The notes under the pieces are model-generated. The model was not told the origin of the DNA. It worked only from the letters and a program-made list of their open reading frames with translations, and did not search any database. This document shows, piece after piece, positions 16,132-24,889 of a DNA stretch of 57,834 nucleotides. Position 1 is the stretch's first letter. Each line of letters starts with the position of its first letter. Source of the DNA: Candidatus Aminicenantota bacterium. Lineage in GTDB: Bacteria > Acidobacteriota > Aminicenantia > UBA2199. Location of the stretch: the NCBI GenBank assembly GCA_023135565.1, contig JAGLSW010000298.1:1-57834 (forward strand). The letters run 5' to 3'. The position numbers and the translations under genes were made by a program.

Positions 16132-17108
16132 CTCATTCTAAGATGCGGGTAGGCTTGATTGACGTAGACAACCGTCTGCCGTCTCTGCCTCTCATGAAAA
16201 TCAAGTCCTACTACTCCGTGAGAAATATCGCTGCGGAATTTGCCTACCCTCTGAATTATTATGAATATGACCCGCTCTATGCTTCTGCGATATTTGACTT
16301 CTCAGACAAAGAATTTGTACCGAGACGAGCTATCGCAGGAGGAACCGGTTATGACCCGGCAACCCGGCTGCCGGAAGAAATTGAAACCTGCCAGCCGGAC
16401 TACTCCCTATATCCTCAATGTGATTTTTCCTATCAGCGGTTCACCTACGGGTGCACCAGGAAATGCGGTTTCTGTGTGGCCTGGAAAATGGGAACGTTTG
16501 AAGAGTTAGCCCCCATGAATTTGAACCCCCGTGGGAAAAGCATCTACCTCCTGGATAATAATTTCTTTGCGTCCGAACGATGGCGCGAAAATATCAAGAT
16601 ATTAATCGGTTACAACCAGCCCGTTCAGTTCGAGGGCATCGATGCCCGGATAGTGTCACAGGATGATGAAATGCTCCACTATCTTAACCAGGTGAAATTG
16701 AAAAATCACGGGCTGCATATGGCGTGGGACACCCCCGGTATTGATATGGAGCCGGATTTCAAGAAAATTATTGAAAAAATCAAACCCTACAAAATCACCT
16801 GTTACGTTCTGATAGGATACTTTTCGACCGAAGAGCAGGACATGCACCGGGTCCAGACGCTGGATGCGTTGGGGATCAGCCCATATGTTATGCCCTTCAA
16901 TAAATCGAACTATTACCAAAAAACCTTTGCTGCCTGGGTAAACAATCCGAGGCTTTTCAAGACTATCGCCTGGGACACGTTCCTGAAAAATCGGCAGCGC
17001 AAACAGATCGAACGTTGGAAGCAGAATGAAATAAAGCAAGGCGATAACGCATTCCCGTTTATCCGGGAATGTCAAAATAAATCACTTTACGGAGGACAAA
17101 ATGAGTGA
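16128..17108 (+). CDS. Radical-SAM-type phage protein
   Basis: 326 residues. It carries the 4Fe-4S motif C-T-R-K-C-G-F-C (CxxxCxxC) near residue 111, preceded by a segment resembling the B12-like N-terminal region of radical-SAM enzymes (MRVGLIDVDNRLPSLPLMKI) and followed by a partial TIM barrel (LLDNNFFAS, FEGIDARI, VLIGYF). Relatives occur in phage replication modules with unknown substrate; nucleoside or RNA modification is one possibility. It overlaps both neighbours, so it is embedded in the early operon. Confidence 0.82.
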   Translation: MTHSKMRVGLIDVDNRLPSLPLMKIKSYYSVRNIAAEFAYPLNYYEYDPLYASAIFDFSDKEFVPRRAIAGGTGYDPATRLPEEIETCQPDYSLYPQCDFSYQRFTYGCTRKCGFCVAWKMGTFEELAPMNLNPRGKSIYLLDNNFFASERWRENIKILIGYNQPVQFEGIDARIVSQDDEMLHYLNQVKLKNHGLHMAWDTPGIDMEPDFKKIIEKIKPYKITCYVLIGYFSTEEQDMHRVQTLDALGISPYVMPFNKSNYYQKTFAAWVNNPRLFKTIAWDTFLKNRQRKQIERWKQNEIKQGDNAFPFIRECQNKSLYGGQNE

Positions 17109-18216
17109 TCCAAAAGATGCACAATATGAAGTAATCAGTTCAGGAGGTGCTCCACATCCCTTTGCGGGCAGCATTGTTCCAGTCCAGGGAAACCTAAAAC
17201 CACCTGAGCCAATGTCATTAGACGAAATTGCCAGCGTATCGGGATATTGCGAAAAGCTTATGAATAAGATGAAAGAAGGTAGCCATTCGACCGGTGCACA
17301 TTACGGGCTTGTAGACGGAATCAAGAAAAGAATTCTCTACAAAGAAGGCGGTCAGTTCTTGATGAAAGCGTTTAAATTGAAGAAGGTTCATGTTGAAGTA
17401 GACGAAAAAGAATTGCCTGATATTGAAACTTTCGATGGCAATAAAATCGCCGGCCACATGAGAATAACAGCAAAAGTCCATTTTATTTTTGAAAATGGAT
17501 TATACGCCGGGTTTGGCCTCGGGATGTGTTCCACTATGGAACCGTCAATACGCTATAGAGGAGAACACAGGAAATGTCCGGAATGTAATAAGTATACGGT
17601 GAAGAAAGGTATAGAAATATATGGTGGGGGATGGTATTGTGCTAATAAAGAGGAAAATTGTAAGGCTAAATTCAAAGATGGAGATAAAATAATTGAAGAT
17701 CAGCCTTTGGGAAAAACTGAAAACATTGATATTATCGGTGAGCATCACAATGTAACATCAAAAGCAGAAAAAAGAGCCACATTGCTGGGAGTACTCGACA
17801 TCACTGCTATGTCTGTATATTTCACCATAGAAAGAGATGAAAAAGCTAATGGTGATAATGGAAATCAGACAAGCAATGGTGGCCAGAAAAACCAGTCAGG
17901 CGATGACGGTAACGACAAAGACCGGAACAGGCAATCTCAAGGCAGTGCACATAGCAATGGACAGCGCCCCAGGAGTGAAAAGCCCACTAAAGAAGCCCTG
18001 GACGCATTCCATCTTGAATTGAAAAACTATCTCGGTTCTAATGATGGTGTTGAGGAGTTTCTCATAGAACAGACAAAGAGTTTTAGAGAAATCCACTCCG
18101 TAGACAAGATAACGACAGTTAAGTGGCTCGGAAACCTCAAGCGAAAATTCGATGAAAAGGTAAAAGCAGAAACCGGTGGAAAGCAGAAATCATTTGAAGG
18201 TATGAAGCATGGGTGA
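17101..18216 (+). CDS. Phage recombination-associated protein with zinc ribbon
   Basis: 371 residues. Residues ~1-240 contain a beta-rich core, a zinc ribbon (C-P-E-C ... GGGWYC ... C) and the segment NVTSKAEKRATLLGVLDITAMSVYF, a pattern I know from phage proteins encoded next to recombination nucleases and probably involved in ssDNA annealing. A low-complexity Asn/Gln/Gly/Asp linker (~255-290) joins it to a helical C-terminal domain. The next gene is a PD-(D/E)XK nuclease with an 8-base overlap, which supports a recombination pair. The annealing role is inferred. Confidence 0.62.
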   Translation: MSDPKDAQYEVISSGGAPHPFAGSIVPVQGNLKPPEPMSLDEIASVSGYCEKLMNKMKEGSHSTGAHYGLVDGIKKRILYKEGGQFLMKAFKLKKVHVEVDEKELPDIETFDGNKIAGHMRITAKVHFIFENGLYAGFGLGMCSTMEPSIRYRGEHRKCPECNKYTVKKGIEIYGGGWYCANKEENCKAKFKDGDKIIEDQPLGKTENIDIIGEHHNVTSKAEKRATLLGVLDITAMSVYFTIERDEKANGDNGNQTSNGGQKNQSGDDGNDKDRNRQSQGSAHSNGQRPRSEKPTKEALDAFHLELKNYLGSNDGVEEFLIEQTKSFREIHSVDKITTVKWLGNLKRKFDEKVKAETGGKQKSFEGMKHG

Positions 18217-18817
18217 GTTCAAATTTTATCCAGATGGCCACAGGTATACCTATGATGGACAGGATATTCCTTCCGTCACACAGGTACTTAAGATTTTTTT
18301 CGATTTCCACTTCATGAATAACGAGCAGGCGTTAAGACGTGGAACCGACGTTCACCAGATGATTGAAGGATTTGAGAAGGGAAATCCTGATGATGAAACC
18401 ATAGACCTGATGTGCCAATATGAAGATCACCTTTTATACTGGCAGGAGTTCAAAAAGGAATTCAATTTCAAAAGCAGTAAAGATGACCTGATAGAGCAAC
18501 GCATGTTTTCTAAAAACCATAGGTATGCAGGAACACTTGACAGGGTGTTTTTTTCTCCTGAGCCGACGATAATTGATATTAAGGCCGGCGTTCCTATTAA
18601 AAAAATTCACAGGCTTCAACTTCTTGCCTATCATCAACTGGCAGTCGAACACACAGGGAATAAGAAATTCAAGCTTGCCTGTGTATACCTTAAGCCATCG
18701 GGATATAAGGTGAAATTTCACAAATTCGACAAATCCGATTATAACGTGTTTCTATCGGGTTTGTGCGTCCATAATTACAAAAAACTTTATAAGGAGAAAG
18801 TAAATGAAAGTACATGA
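18209..18817 (+). CDS. PD-(D/E)XK (Cas4/RecB-like) exonuclease
   Basis: 202 residues. RRGTDVHQMIE is the conserved helix of RecB/Cas4-type nucleases, and the active site is visible as YAGTLDRVFF ... TIIDIKAG (D-x(n)-D-I-K) with QLLAYHQLA after it. Expected role: 5'-3' end resection for phage recombination, with the upstream annealing-type protein. Overlaps both neighbours. Confidence 0.85.
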   Translation: MGEFKFYPDGHRYTYDGQDIPSVTQVLKIFFDFHFMNNEQALRRGTDVHQMIEGFEKGNPDDETIDLMCQYEDHLLYWQEFKKEFNFKSSKDDLIEQRMFSKNHRYAGTLDRVFFSPEPTIIDIKAGVPIKKIHRLQLLAYHQLAVEHTGNKKFKLACVYLKPSGYKVKFHKFDKSDYNVFLSGLCVHNYKKLYKEKVNEST

Positions 18818-19700
18818 AGAAGACAAAAATTCAAATTTACCGGTGGCAGCCCAACAGCCCGGTATTGCCATGGGTTTTATGACAACCGCCAATGTAGACG
18901 GTGATTTTGTTGTTTACGGGATACCCCAGGAAGTCCAGGGGGGAGATGAAGCAATTTACTACGAAACCCTGGCATTGGAAGTAAAAGGAAATACCAGATT
19001 AGAAGCAGCAGATCAATTGGATAACCTAAAAACCAGTATCGCAAAAATGAAAAATGAGGCGGAAGCGATAACTGTTGAAAACGACAAAGAGATGGATACA
19101 GCCAGTGGGTTCCTACTGGAAATAAAGCCTATCTATAAAAATATTGAAAAAGAGAAAGACAAAATTATAAAACCAATGAATGAGTTTACGAAAAAACTGC
19201 GTAAATTCTTTGCCGATTTCATGTCTCCCCTCGAAACTGCCGAAATAGGTATAAAGGGAAAAATTGCCACCTACGTAACCGAGAAAGAAAGAAAACAACA
19301 GGCAGAGCAGAGCAGACTTGCTGAGGAGGCCAGGAAAGCAGAAGAGCGCAGAAAAAAAGAACTTCTAAAACAAGCAGAAAAACATATGGATAAAGGAAAC
19401 CTTGAAAAAGCGCAAGAGAGAATAGAAGAATCTCAGAAAACCTTTGTTTCTACCACGATAACTCCAGAAGCCAAAAGGGCGAGCCGGTCGGAAAGCGGCG
19501 GTCTGGTTTCCACACAAAATGATATCGAGGTCACTGTGTTAGACAAGCAAAAGTTAGTTGCGTGGATTGCAAATCAACCGAACATCGATAAATATGTAAG
19601 TATTAAGCTGGGTGCGCTCAAGGCGTACATCAAGGCCACAGGCGTGAACATTCCTGGAGTAAGTCACAAGAATATCAAGACCGTATCCGTAAGAGCATGA
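18804..19700 (+). CDS. Coiled-coil phage protein
   Basis: 298 residues. A long coiled coil (~55-205, rich in E, K, A) is flanked by an N-terminal beta region and a C-terminal segment ending KLGALKAYIKATGVNIPGV ... SVRA, which I recognise from phage proteins encoded near recombination nucleases. Function is not known. The position suggests a structural or accessory role in recombination or replication. Confidence 0.68.
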   Translation: MKVHEEDKNSNLPVAAQQPGIAMGFMTTANVDGDFVVYGIPQEVQGGDEAIYYETLALEVKGNTRLEAADQLDNLKTSIAKMKNEAEAITVENDKEMDTASGFLLEIKPIYKNIEKEKDKIIKPMNEFTKKLRKFFADFMSPLETAEIGIKGKIATYVTEKERKQQAEQSRLAEEARKAEERRKKELLKQAEKHMDKGNLEKAQERIEESQKTFVSTTITPEAKRASRSESGGLVSTQNDIEVTVLDKQKLVAWIANQPNIDKYVSIKLGALKAYIKATGVNIPGVSHKNIKTVSVRA

Positions 19701-19735
19701 AACCTCCAGGTAAAATAACTATGATAAACACGAAT

Positions 19736-19757
19736 GGGCCCTCCTCCGGGTGGGCCC
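19736..19757. other. GC-rich hairpin in an intergenic gap
   Basis: GGGCCC (19736-19741) and GGGCCC (19752-19757) form a perfect 6-bp stem around a 10-base loop, in the 98-bp gap before the replisome organizer gene. No U-run follows, so it is not a classical terminator; it may be an RNA processing or attenuation site. Confidence 0.45.
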
Positions 19758-19798
19758 GCTTCCAATTTTACGAAAATGAAAATCAATAAGGACTGAAA

Positions 19799-20935
19799 AT
19801 GGCGAGACCGGTAAAAGCTGTAGTTGAGTATTTCCCTCACGAATGCAACCAGAGCAAAGAATTAACAATAATTTGTTCGCGGTTCAATAATGACGGGTAT
19901 GCGTTTTATTTTACTTTATTTGAGCTGCTGGGGAGAACCGAGCACCACTATTACAGTTGCAGAAAAAAAATTGATTGGGAGTTTTTGTTATCAATAACCC
20001 ACGTGAACGGGGATATTGCAGTCCAAATCCTCGACCTATTGGTAGAGGTGGGTGAAATCGATGAAGAACTATGGAAACAGAAAGTGATTCGATCACAAAA
20101 ATTCATTGATAGCCTGAACACACTATACCAGCGCAGGCGGGTTAGTGTGCTCGATAAAACCGCTGTAATGAGTTTCTGTACACAAAAACCCCTTTCAACT
20201 GCGTTTTTTGCTCGCACAAAAACGCATAATGTATGCAGAAACCCGCAAAGTAAAGTAGAGTATAGTATAGTAAAAGAGAGAGAGAGAGAGAGTACTGAAA
20301 TAAAAGATAGCCCCCCCGGTGGTAAAAAAAGAGAGAGAGAAAACCACCCCCCCAAATTAGAAGAAGTAAAAAATTTCTTCAAGGAAAACGATTTCCTGGA
20401 TTGGGCGTTAGAGGCGGAGACTTTCTTTTATTTTTGGAATGAAAAAGAATGGAAAAGAGACGGTAGGTCAATCTCCTGGAAGAACAATGCTCACATATGG
20501 AATGCCAGAAGTAAAAAATTTACTTCTCAAAATGAAGCAAAAAATCAAGAGTTTAAAGAGCATAAAGAAAGCAGACAAAAAGAGTTAATGGTTGGCGCGC
20601 CAACGGAAAAAATAGACATCACTATTGAAGATAGAATAAAGTCAAAACAGGAATTAATTGATAATTTAGAATCGAAAGGCATTAAGAGGCTGAGCTTAAA
20701 TGAACTGCAAAAATATTATATGTGGAAAGAGGATTTAGAAAAGCATAAGTACCTGTCAGATGGAGGGAGCGAAACCTCGGTAGGTTACAGGAAAATAGAG
20801 GTGAAATTCGGTATAGCCAAAAGGATAGTATATTTGAAAGACCCGGGGAAAAAGGGGAAACAAAAAAAAAATATTCGAGAAAATTTAAAAAATCTACAAC
20901 AAGAATTGCGGGAGTTAGAAAATGCCGAAAGGTAA
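19799..20935 (+). CDS. DUF4373 replisome organizer
   Basis: 378 residues. The N-terminal ~115 residues (YFPHECNQSKELTIICSRFNNDGYAFYFTLFELLG) are the DUF4373/Lin1244-type winged helix found in phage replication initiators. A charged linker with simple repeats (~155-190) precedes a C-terminal helical domain with an aromatic patch (ALEAETFFYFWNEKEWKRDG) like those of DnaD-type and replisome-organizer proteins. With the PriA-like protein it probably starts phage replication; the origin may lie in or near this gene. The linker-coding DNA holds an (AG)9 tract. Confidence 0.82.
   Translation: MARPVKAVVEYFPHECNQSKELTIICSRFNNDGYAFYFTLFELLGRTEHHYYSCRKKIDWEFLLSITHVNGDIAVQILDLLVEVGEIDEELWKQKVIRSQKFIDSLNTLYQRRRVSVLDKTAVMSFCTQKPLSTAFFARTKTHNVCRNPQSKVEYSIVKERERESTEIKDSPPGGKKRERENHPPKLEEVKNFFKENDFLDWALEAETFFYFWNEKEWKRDGRSISWKNNAHIWNARSKKFTSQNEAKNQEFKEHKESRQKELMVGAPTEKIDITIEDRIKSKQELIDNLESKGIKRLSLNELQKYYMWKEDLEKHKYLSDGGSETSVGYRKIEVKFGIAKRIVYLKDPGKKGKQKKNIRENLKNLQQELRELENAER
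20275..20339. repeat. Simple-sequence tracts inside the replisome organizer gene
   Basis: (AG)9 at 20275-20292, then a run of seven C, a run of seven A and a second (GA) tract up to ~20339, followed by another run of C near 20347. All are coding. Length changes would shift the frame, so this is a potential hypermutable spot. Confidence 0.8.
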
Positions 20936-21263
20936 GAATGATTTCCTATCAAAGGCAACGCTGGTCTGCACAAGATATTCGAGTGAATTCCACGAATATA
21001 AAAGCAGTCACCCTGGAAAAATATTGATTCATATAACACCTGCCAACTCTCATACCTACTTCAATTTGCCGCTGGTAACTGTCGGAGAAGCCATTGTCCA
21101 CACCTACAATTGGGAAGCAATCCTTAACAACCGGTGGCTCAATGGTAAGATAGTAGATCGAGCAGCATTCCTCCTGGGTTATGAAAGGCAGGTAGAGTAC
21201 GAAGCTAAAATAGATAGAGAATTGGCAGAGGAATTGAAAAAAAAGCCCGGGGTTGCCGCATGA
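20922..21263 (+). CDS. Hypothetical early protein
   Basis: 113 residues, overlapping the replisome organizer by 14 bases and the methyltransferase by 4. No family is recognised. It is basic at the N-terminus with a mixed fold. Confidence 0.68.
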   Translation: MPKGKNDFLSKATLVCTRYSSEFHEYKSSHPGKILIHITPANSHTYFNLPLVTVGEAIVHTYNWEAILNNRWLNGKIVDRAAFLLGYERQVEYEAKIDRELAEELKKKPGVAA

Positions 21264-21964
21264 GCAGTAATATTACCTCAGTGTTCGCCGGGAGTCATGG
21301 TGAACTGCTGCAGGGTGATTGTATCCACTTCCTGAAAAGCCAGGGAGACAATACCTTCGATCTAACTCTATCAGACCCGCCATACGGCACAAATATAATG
21401 AACCGAAATCCCGAAAGAACATCAAAGCTTTATCCTGATGTAACGTCATATGACTATGGTAAATACGAATGGGACATTGTCCCACCACCCCGTTATTTCA
21501 GAGAAATTAGGAGAGTCTCGAAAAACCAGGTGATATTTGGTTTCCAATATTTCACAAAGATACTCCCGCCCCCTCAGTGTGTAATCTGCTGGGATAAGAT
21601 GAACGGGAAGTCAAGTTTTGGGGACTGCGAATTAGCCTGGACATCATTCGAGACCGCCAACAAAGTATACAGGTATATGTGGAACGGGATAATCCAGGAG
21701 GAGTATATTACCTGGAAACGAGAAAAAAGAATCCATCCAAACCAGAAACCAGTGCCCTTATTGGTGGGCATCCTGAAAGATTTTGCTCCGCAAGTGGCAG
21801 CAATTCTTGACCCCTACGCCGGGTCATGTGCCACCGCCATTGCTTGTGAAATCCTGGGGCTAAAGTGGGTGTGCATCGAGAGAGAAGAGGAATATTGCCT
21901 CAAGGCAAAAGAAAGATTTGAGGAATTTTCAAAACAAAAAAAATTATTTAAAACAGGAGGCTAA
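21260..21964 (+). CDS. DNA methyltransferase (DPPY, N6-adenine/N4-cytosine type)
   Basis: 234 residues. Motif IV LSDPPYGTN lies near residue 34 and the SAM-binding motif I (LDPYAGSCATAIA) near residue 191, preceded by HPNQKP, i.e. the order of beta-class amino-methyltransferases. It has no cognate restriction gene nearby, so it is a solitary phage enzyme likely to protect phage DNA from host restriction. Target sequence cannot be read from here. Confidence 0.92.
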   Translation: MSSNITSVFAGSHGELLQGDCIHFLKSQGDNTFDLTLSDPPYGTNIMNRNPERTSKLYPDVTSYDYGKYEWDIVPPPRYFREIRRVSKNQVIFGFQYFTKILPPPQCVICWDKMNGKSSFGDCELAWTSFETANKVYRYMWNGIIQEEYITWKREKRIHPNQKPVPLLVGILKDFAPQVAAILDPYAGSCATAIACEILGLKWVCIEREEEYCLKAKERFEEFSKQKKLFKTGG

Positions 21965-21965
21965 A

Positions 21966-22454
21966 ATGGAGCTTAAAATCTACGACCATACTTTGAATAT
22001 GTTCGAGAAAGAAGTGATAGCTATGGAGATATGCGAGTTATATGGTAAAAAAGAAGAACTCGAAAATGAAATAAAACAATTAAGAGCAACCTTTAAAACA
22101 AAAATAGACGGGCTTGAAGAAAAAATTACAAAGCTCGCCGCCGCATACCGGAAGGGAAAAGAAAGAAGAGAAGTCAATGCCGATTTCAGGTTGGACCCGA
22201 AAACTAAAGAGCGGGTTTGGTTTTGTGTGGATACTGACGAAGAAATTCTGAGGGAGCCATATCGTGAGGAAGATTACCAACAGAAATTGTTTAGCCTGCA
22301 TGACCAGTACGATGATGAAGAAAACGAATCTCAGCAACCCGGTGATGTAGATACAGCCGTTGCGTCAATCGGTGTAGCAATGGAAATCCTGGGGATCGAA
22401 GACAAAAAAGAAGAAAGCCCCGCGGAGGATACTCCCAAAGGAGAGAGAGAGTAA
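21966..22454 (+). CDS. Coiled-coil early protein
   Basis: 162 residues from ATG 21966, directly after AGGAGGCTAAA; an upstream Met at 21918 would overlap the methyltransferase. The N-terminal half is a coiled coil (KKEELENEIKQLRATFKTKIDG) and the C-terminus is acidic. The arrangement resembles small host-nuclease-inhibitor or Gp157-like coiled-coil phage proteins, but identity is uncertain. Confidence 0.68.
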   Translation: MELKIYDHTLNMFEKEVIAMEICELYGKKEELENEIKQLRATFKTKIDGLEEKITKLAAAYRKGKERREVNADFRLDPKTKERVWFCVDTDEEILREPYREEDYQQKLFSLHDQYDDEENESQQPGDVDTAVASIGVAMEILGIEDKKEESPAEDTPKGERE

Positions 22455-22456
22455 TA

Positions 22457-22906
22457 ATGAAATTCCATATAATCGGAATCCCCTTCTCCAAGCAGTCCAT
22501 GAGACACCGGATGGTTAACGTTCCAGGGAAAAAAACTTATATTCAAAACTATAAGCCTTCGGCAGTTCGAGACAATGAGGATAGCGTCCGGTATCAGGTG
22601 TTGGCTCAGTTACCGCGGGGCTTTACCCCCTGGCGAGGCCCGGTTATCATCGATGAATTGACCTACATTTTCCCTCTATTGAAATCTTTTTCCAAAAAAA
22701 AATTGAAAAGCATTGAAGCCGGTGATACCCATTTCAAACATACCAAACCTGATCTAACAGATAACTTAAATAAAGGCGTCTTTGATGCTCTCGAAGGGGT
22801 ATTGTTCCTCAACGATTCCCAAATCTGTGAGATCATGAATGCCCGGAAAATTTACGGGCTTAAGCCCGGTATAGTACTTGAAATCAGGGAGATGAAAAAT
22901 GCTTGA
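22457..22906 (+). CDS. rusA: RusA-like Holliday junction resolvase
   Basis: 149 residues. The motif KPDLTDNLNKGVFDALEGVLFLNDSQI, with the metal-binding Asp residues, is the RusA signature. It resolves branched recombination intermediates or trims DNA before packaging. Overlaps the next small membrane gene by 8 bases. Confidence 0.92.
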   Translation: MKFHIIGIPFSKQSMRHRMVNVPGKKTYIQNYKPSAVRDNEDSVRYQVLAQLPRGFTPWRGPVIIDELTYIFPLLKSFSKKKLKSIEAGDTHFKHTKPDLTDNLNKGVFDALEGVLFLNDSQICEIMNARKIYGLKPGIVLEIREMKNA

Positions 22907-23027
22907 AAACATAATTTTCGTTGTCTCTCAGCACATAGTGAAGCCGAAGCAATATCACACCTTCGGCCTGATGCTTTTATTTGCCTGCATAATTTTGATT
23001 TTTGTTTTTTTAGGAGGGCAGACATGA
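22899..23027 (+). CDS. 42-residue single-pass membrane peptide
   Basis: Small reading frame starting MLENIIFVVSQHIVKPKQYH and ending in a hydrophobic helix (MLLFACIILIFVFLGG). Its start overlaps the RusA stop and its stop overlaps the next start as ATGA, a strong sign of coupled translation. Function unknown; small early membrane peptides can affect host membrane or lysis timing. Confidence 0.6.
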   Translation: MLENIIFVVSQHIVKPKQYHTFGLMLLFACIILIFVFLGGQT

Positions 23028-23218
23028 AGGTTGTGAAGGTCAACAAGACATTGACAATCGAGATTCACGAAGTAATTTATCTGGAAGAAACCGATTTAAA
23101 AAATAAAATCTTGACGCGAGTGCTTGTTTCCCTGGCAATTTTTTTTATACTCAAGCGGATTTTTTATCTCAATTTTATCCACGTATTTTTTGAAGTCATA
23201 AATTTTTTAGGAGGTTAA
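23024..23218 (+). CDS. 64-residue membrane protein
   Basis: Residues 1-28 are soluble and charged; ~30-62 are strongly hydrophobic (VLVSLAIFFILKRIFYLNFIHVFF). AGGAGGGCAGAC precedes the ATG. Coupled to the preceding membrane peptide. Function unknown. Confidence 0.62.
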   Translation: MKVVKVNKTLTIEIHEVIYLEETDLKNKILTRVLVSLAIFFILKRIFYLNFIHVFFEVINFLGG

Positions 23219-23219
23219 C

Positions 23220-23492
23220 ATGAGTATTGTAGTTATAAAAAACACATACCCTGAATTTCCGAACGTTCCCCACGCAGAGCCGGGGGACATTTGTGAATGG
23301 AAACGAGAGCCGGGGTGCTTCCAGCTTATACGGAAAGCCGATAAAAAAACGGTTTTTGTTTCCCCACGTGTCAATGCAGTAGGCTTAAAATCTAACGGTC
23401 AGCCACCCACACTTGTGGGGGTAGTGGCCCGGGTAAAGAGTAAAGGCTATGTCCTGGAAGTAGAAAACACCGGGTCCAGGGATAGGAGGTAA
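23220..23492 (+). CDS. Hypothetical early protein
   Basis: 90 residues with an excellent AGGAGGTTAAC site. Beta-rich, no recognised family. Confidence 0.65.
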   Translation: MSIVVIKNTYPEFPNVPHAEPGDICEWKREPGCFQLIRKADKKTVFVSPRVNAVGLKSNGQPPTLVGVVARVKSKGYVLEVENTGSRDRR

Positions 23493-23496
23493 GAAA

Positions 23497-23904
23497 GTGA
23501 TCGAAGTACCAAAAAAACCTGAATATGTAAAAGATGAACATTTAGAGGCATTAGAGAATGCCTTTGCAAAAGATATTTTTTGTAAGGAAGGATTCGATCC
23601 CTTCAATTCGATAGCTGATGCAATGGAATTGAGGGAAGCGCTATGTAATCTTGGGCAGTACAGGATCGATATCGAATCGAACCACGCCACCGGAGGTGGG
23701 GACATTGTCACTCTTGAAAGAATTACGGGCGGTGAATGGAAAAACGTAGTGTTCAAGCTTGATAAAAAGAGCAAAATAATAGGCCGGGCCCGGGACAAAG
23801 AAGAATCAGACATTTTGCCTATACAACTGGAAGGGCACCCCACAGCGTTCCTCATTTCATGCGCCGTCCTCTACAGTATCATCGATCAGGAGTTAAGGAA
23901 GTAA
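23497..23904 (+). CDS. Phage ABA-sandwich-like hypothetical protein
   Basis: 135 residues, GTG start after AGGAGGTAAGAAA. The pattern of paired helices around three strands (LREALCNLGQYRIDIESN ... WKNVVFKLD) and the acidic C-terminus recall small early phage proteins of the BC1872/ABA-sandwich kind, without certainty. Position just before the C5 methyltransferase. Confidence 0.55.
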   Translation: MIEVPKKPEYVKDEHLEALENAFAKDIFCKEGFDPFNSIADAMELREALCNLGQYRIDIESNHATGGGDIVTLERITGGEWKNVVFKLDKKSKIIGRARDKEESDILPIQLEGHPTAFLISCAVLYSIIDQELRK

Positions 23905-23905
23905 A

Positions 23906-24889
23906 ATGAAAGGCAGTAATACCCACCCCCGGAGCACCCCGAAAGAACACATTAACACGGGGACGTCCTCCAACCGCTCCGGGGGTGGCCCTGCCTCCGG
24001 CATTCGCTATCTCGATTTGTTTTCCGGGTGTGGGGGATTCCGGCTTGCACTGGAGCAGGCAGGTGTGCAGATAGATAATTCTGTGCATTGTGAAATCAAT
24101 AAATTCGCCGACCGGGTATATCGGTATCATTACCCGGAAAGCCGAAACTTAGGAGATATACAAAATGTCAGAGCAGCAGAAGTTATTGCCCAACTTACCG
24201 GAAGTCCAGACCTTATCACTTTCGGATGGCCTTGCACAAATAATTGCAAAGCTGGAAAATGCGAAGGACAACGAAGAGATTTGCCAAGCGGCCTCATACA
24301 TGAAGCTATGCGCCTTATCTCTGAATTGCAGCCTCAGTTTTGGATTGCTGAAAACGTCGAAAACCTCCTCAGTGTCAAGGAAGGTTTTGACATCATTGAA
24401 ACATTTCAACTTTTTTCCTCAATACCTGCGGGTAGTGTGGAATACAACGTTGAAATGCAAGTTTTTGATAGCGTGCACTATACCGGACAGAGTAGACGCC
24501 GAACCTATTTTGTTGGATATATTAGAGAAGGATGTCCCGGACAAATATTTCCTATCCTCCCGGAGAATAAATACCATATTCAGGAAGGTGATTCGACACA
24601 AGGCCAGCCTTCGTATACTATCGTTGCGCGGAGAGGACTATCGGGGGTATGCGAGAAGGATAATCTTGTCTTTGAAGGAGCGCGGGGTTTCAGAGGTCTC
24701 ACGGCGAAAGAATGCGAAATCCTCCAGGGAATGCCCCCAGACTACACTCTTTGGGGAGTTCACGAAAAAAAAGAAAAAAAGGTAAAGATGAGCGATTCTC
24801 AGCGATTCCAGATGCTGGGCAATACAATAACTATCCCCATCGTGGTAAAGATCGTAAAGAAGCTTATAGAGGTGTTCAGTGAATTATAA
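23906..24889 (+). CDS. DNA cytosine-5 methyltransferase
   Basis: 327 residues. Motif I YLDLFSGCGGFRLALE, motif IV FGWPC with the catalytic Cys, motif VI ENVENLL, motif VIII QSRRRTYFVG, and the C-terminal motifs IX/X (LTAKECEILQGMP ... LGNTI) are all present, so the enzyme looks complete. The region between VIII and IX is the target-recognition domain. No restriction endonuclease gene is adjacent; anti-restriction is the likely role. It overlaps the PAPS-reductase-like gene by 11 bases. Confidence 0.94.
   Translation: MKGSNTHPRSTPKEHINTGTSSNRSGGGPASGIRYLDLFSGCGGFRLALEQAGVQIDNSVHCEINKFADRVYRYHYPESRNLGDIQNVRAAEVIAQLTGSPDLITFGWPCTNNCKAGKCEGQRRDLPSGLIHEAMRLISELQPQFWIAENVENLLSVKEGFDIIETFQLFSSIPAGSVEYNVEMQVFDSVHYTGQSRRRTYFVGYIREGCPGQIFPILPENKYHIQEGDSTQGQPSYTIVARRGLSGVCEKDNLVFEGARGFRGLTAKECEILQGMPPDYTLWGVHEKKEKKVKMSDSQRFQMLGNTITIPIVVKIVKKLIEVFSEL

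Noticed and set aside
24165-24785. 206-codon frame inside the cytosine methyltransferase gene
   Set aside because: The overlapping frame 23906-24889 has all C5-methyltransferase motifs; the other frame has none.
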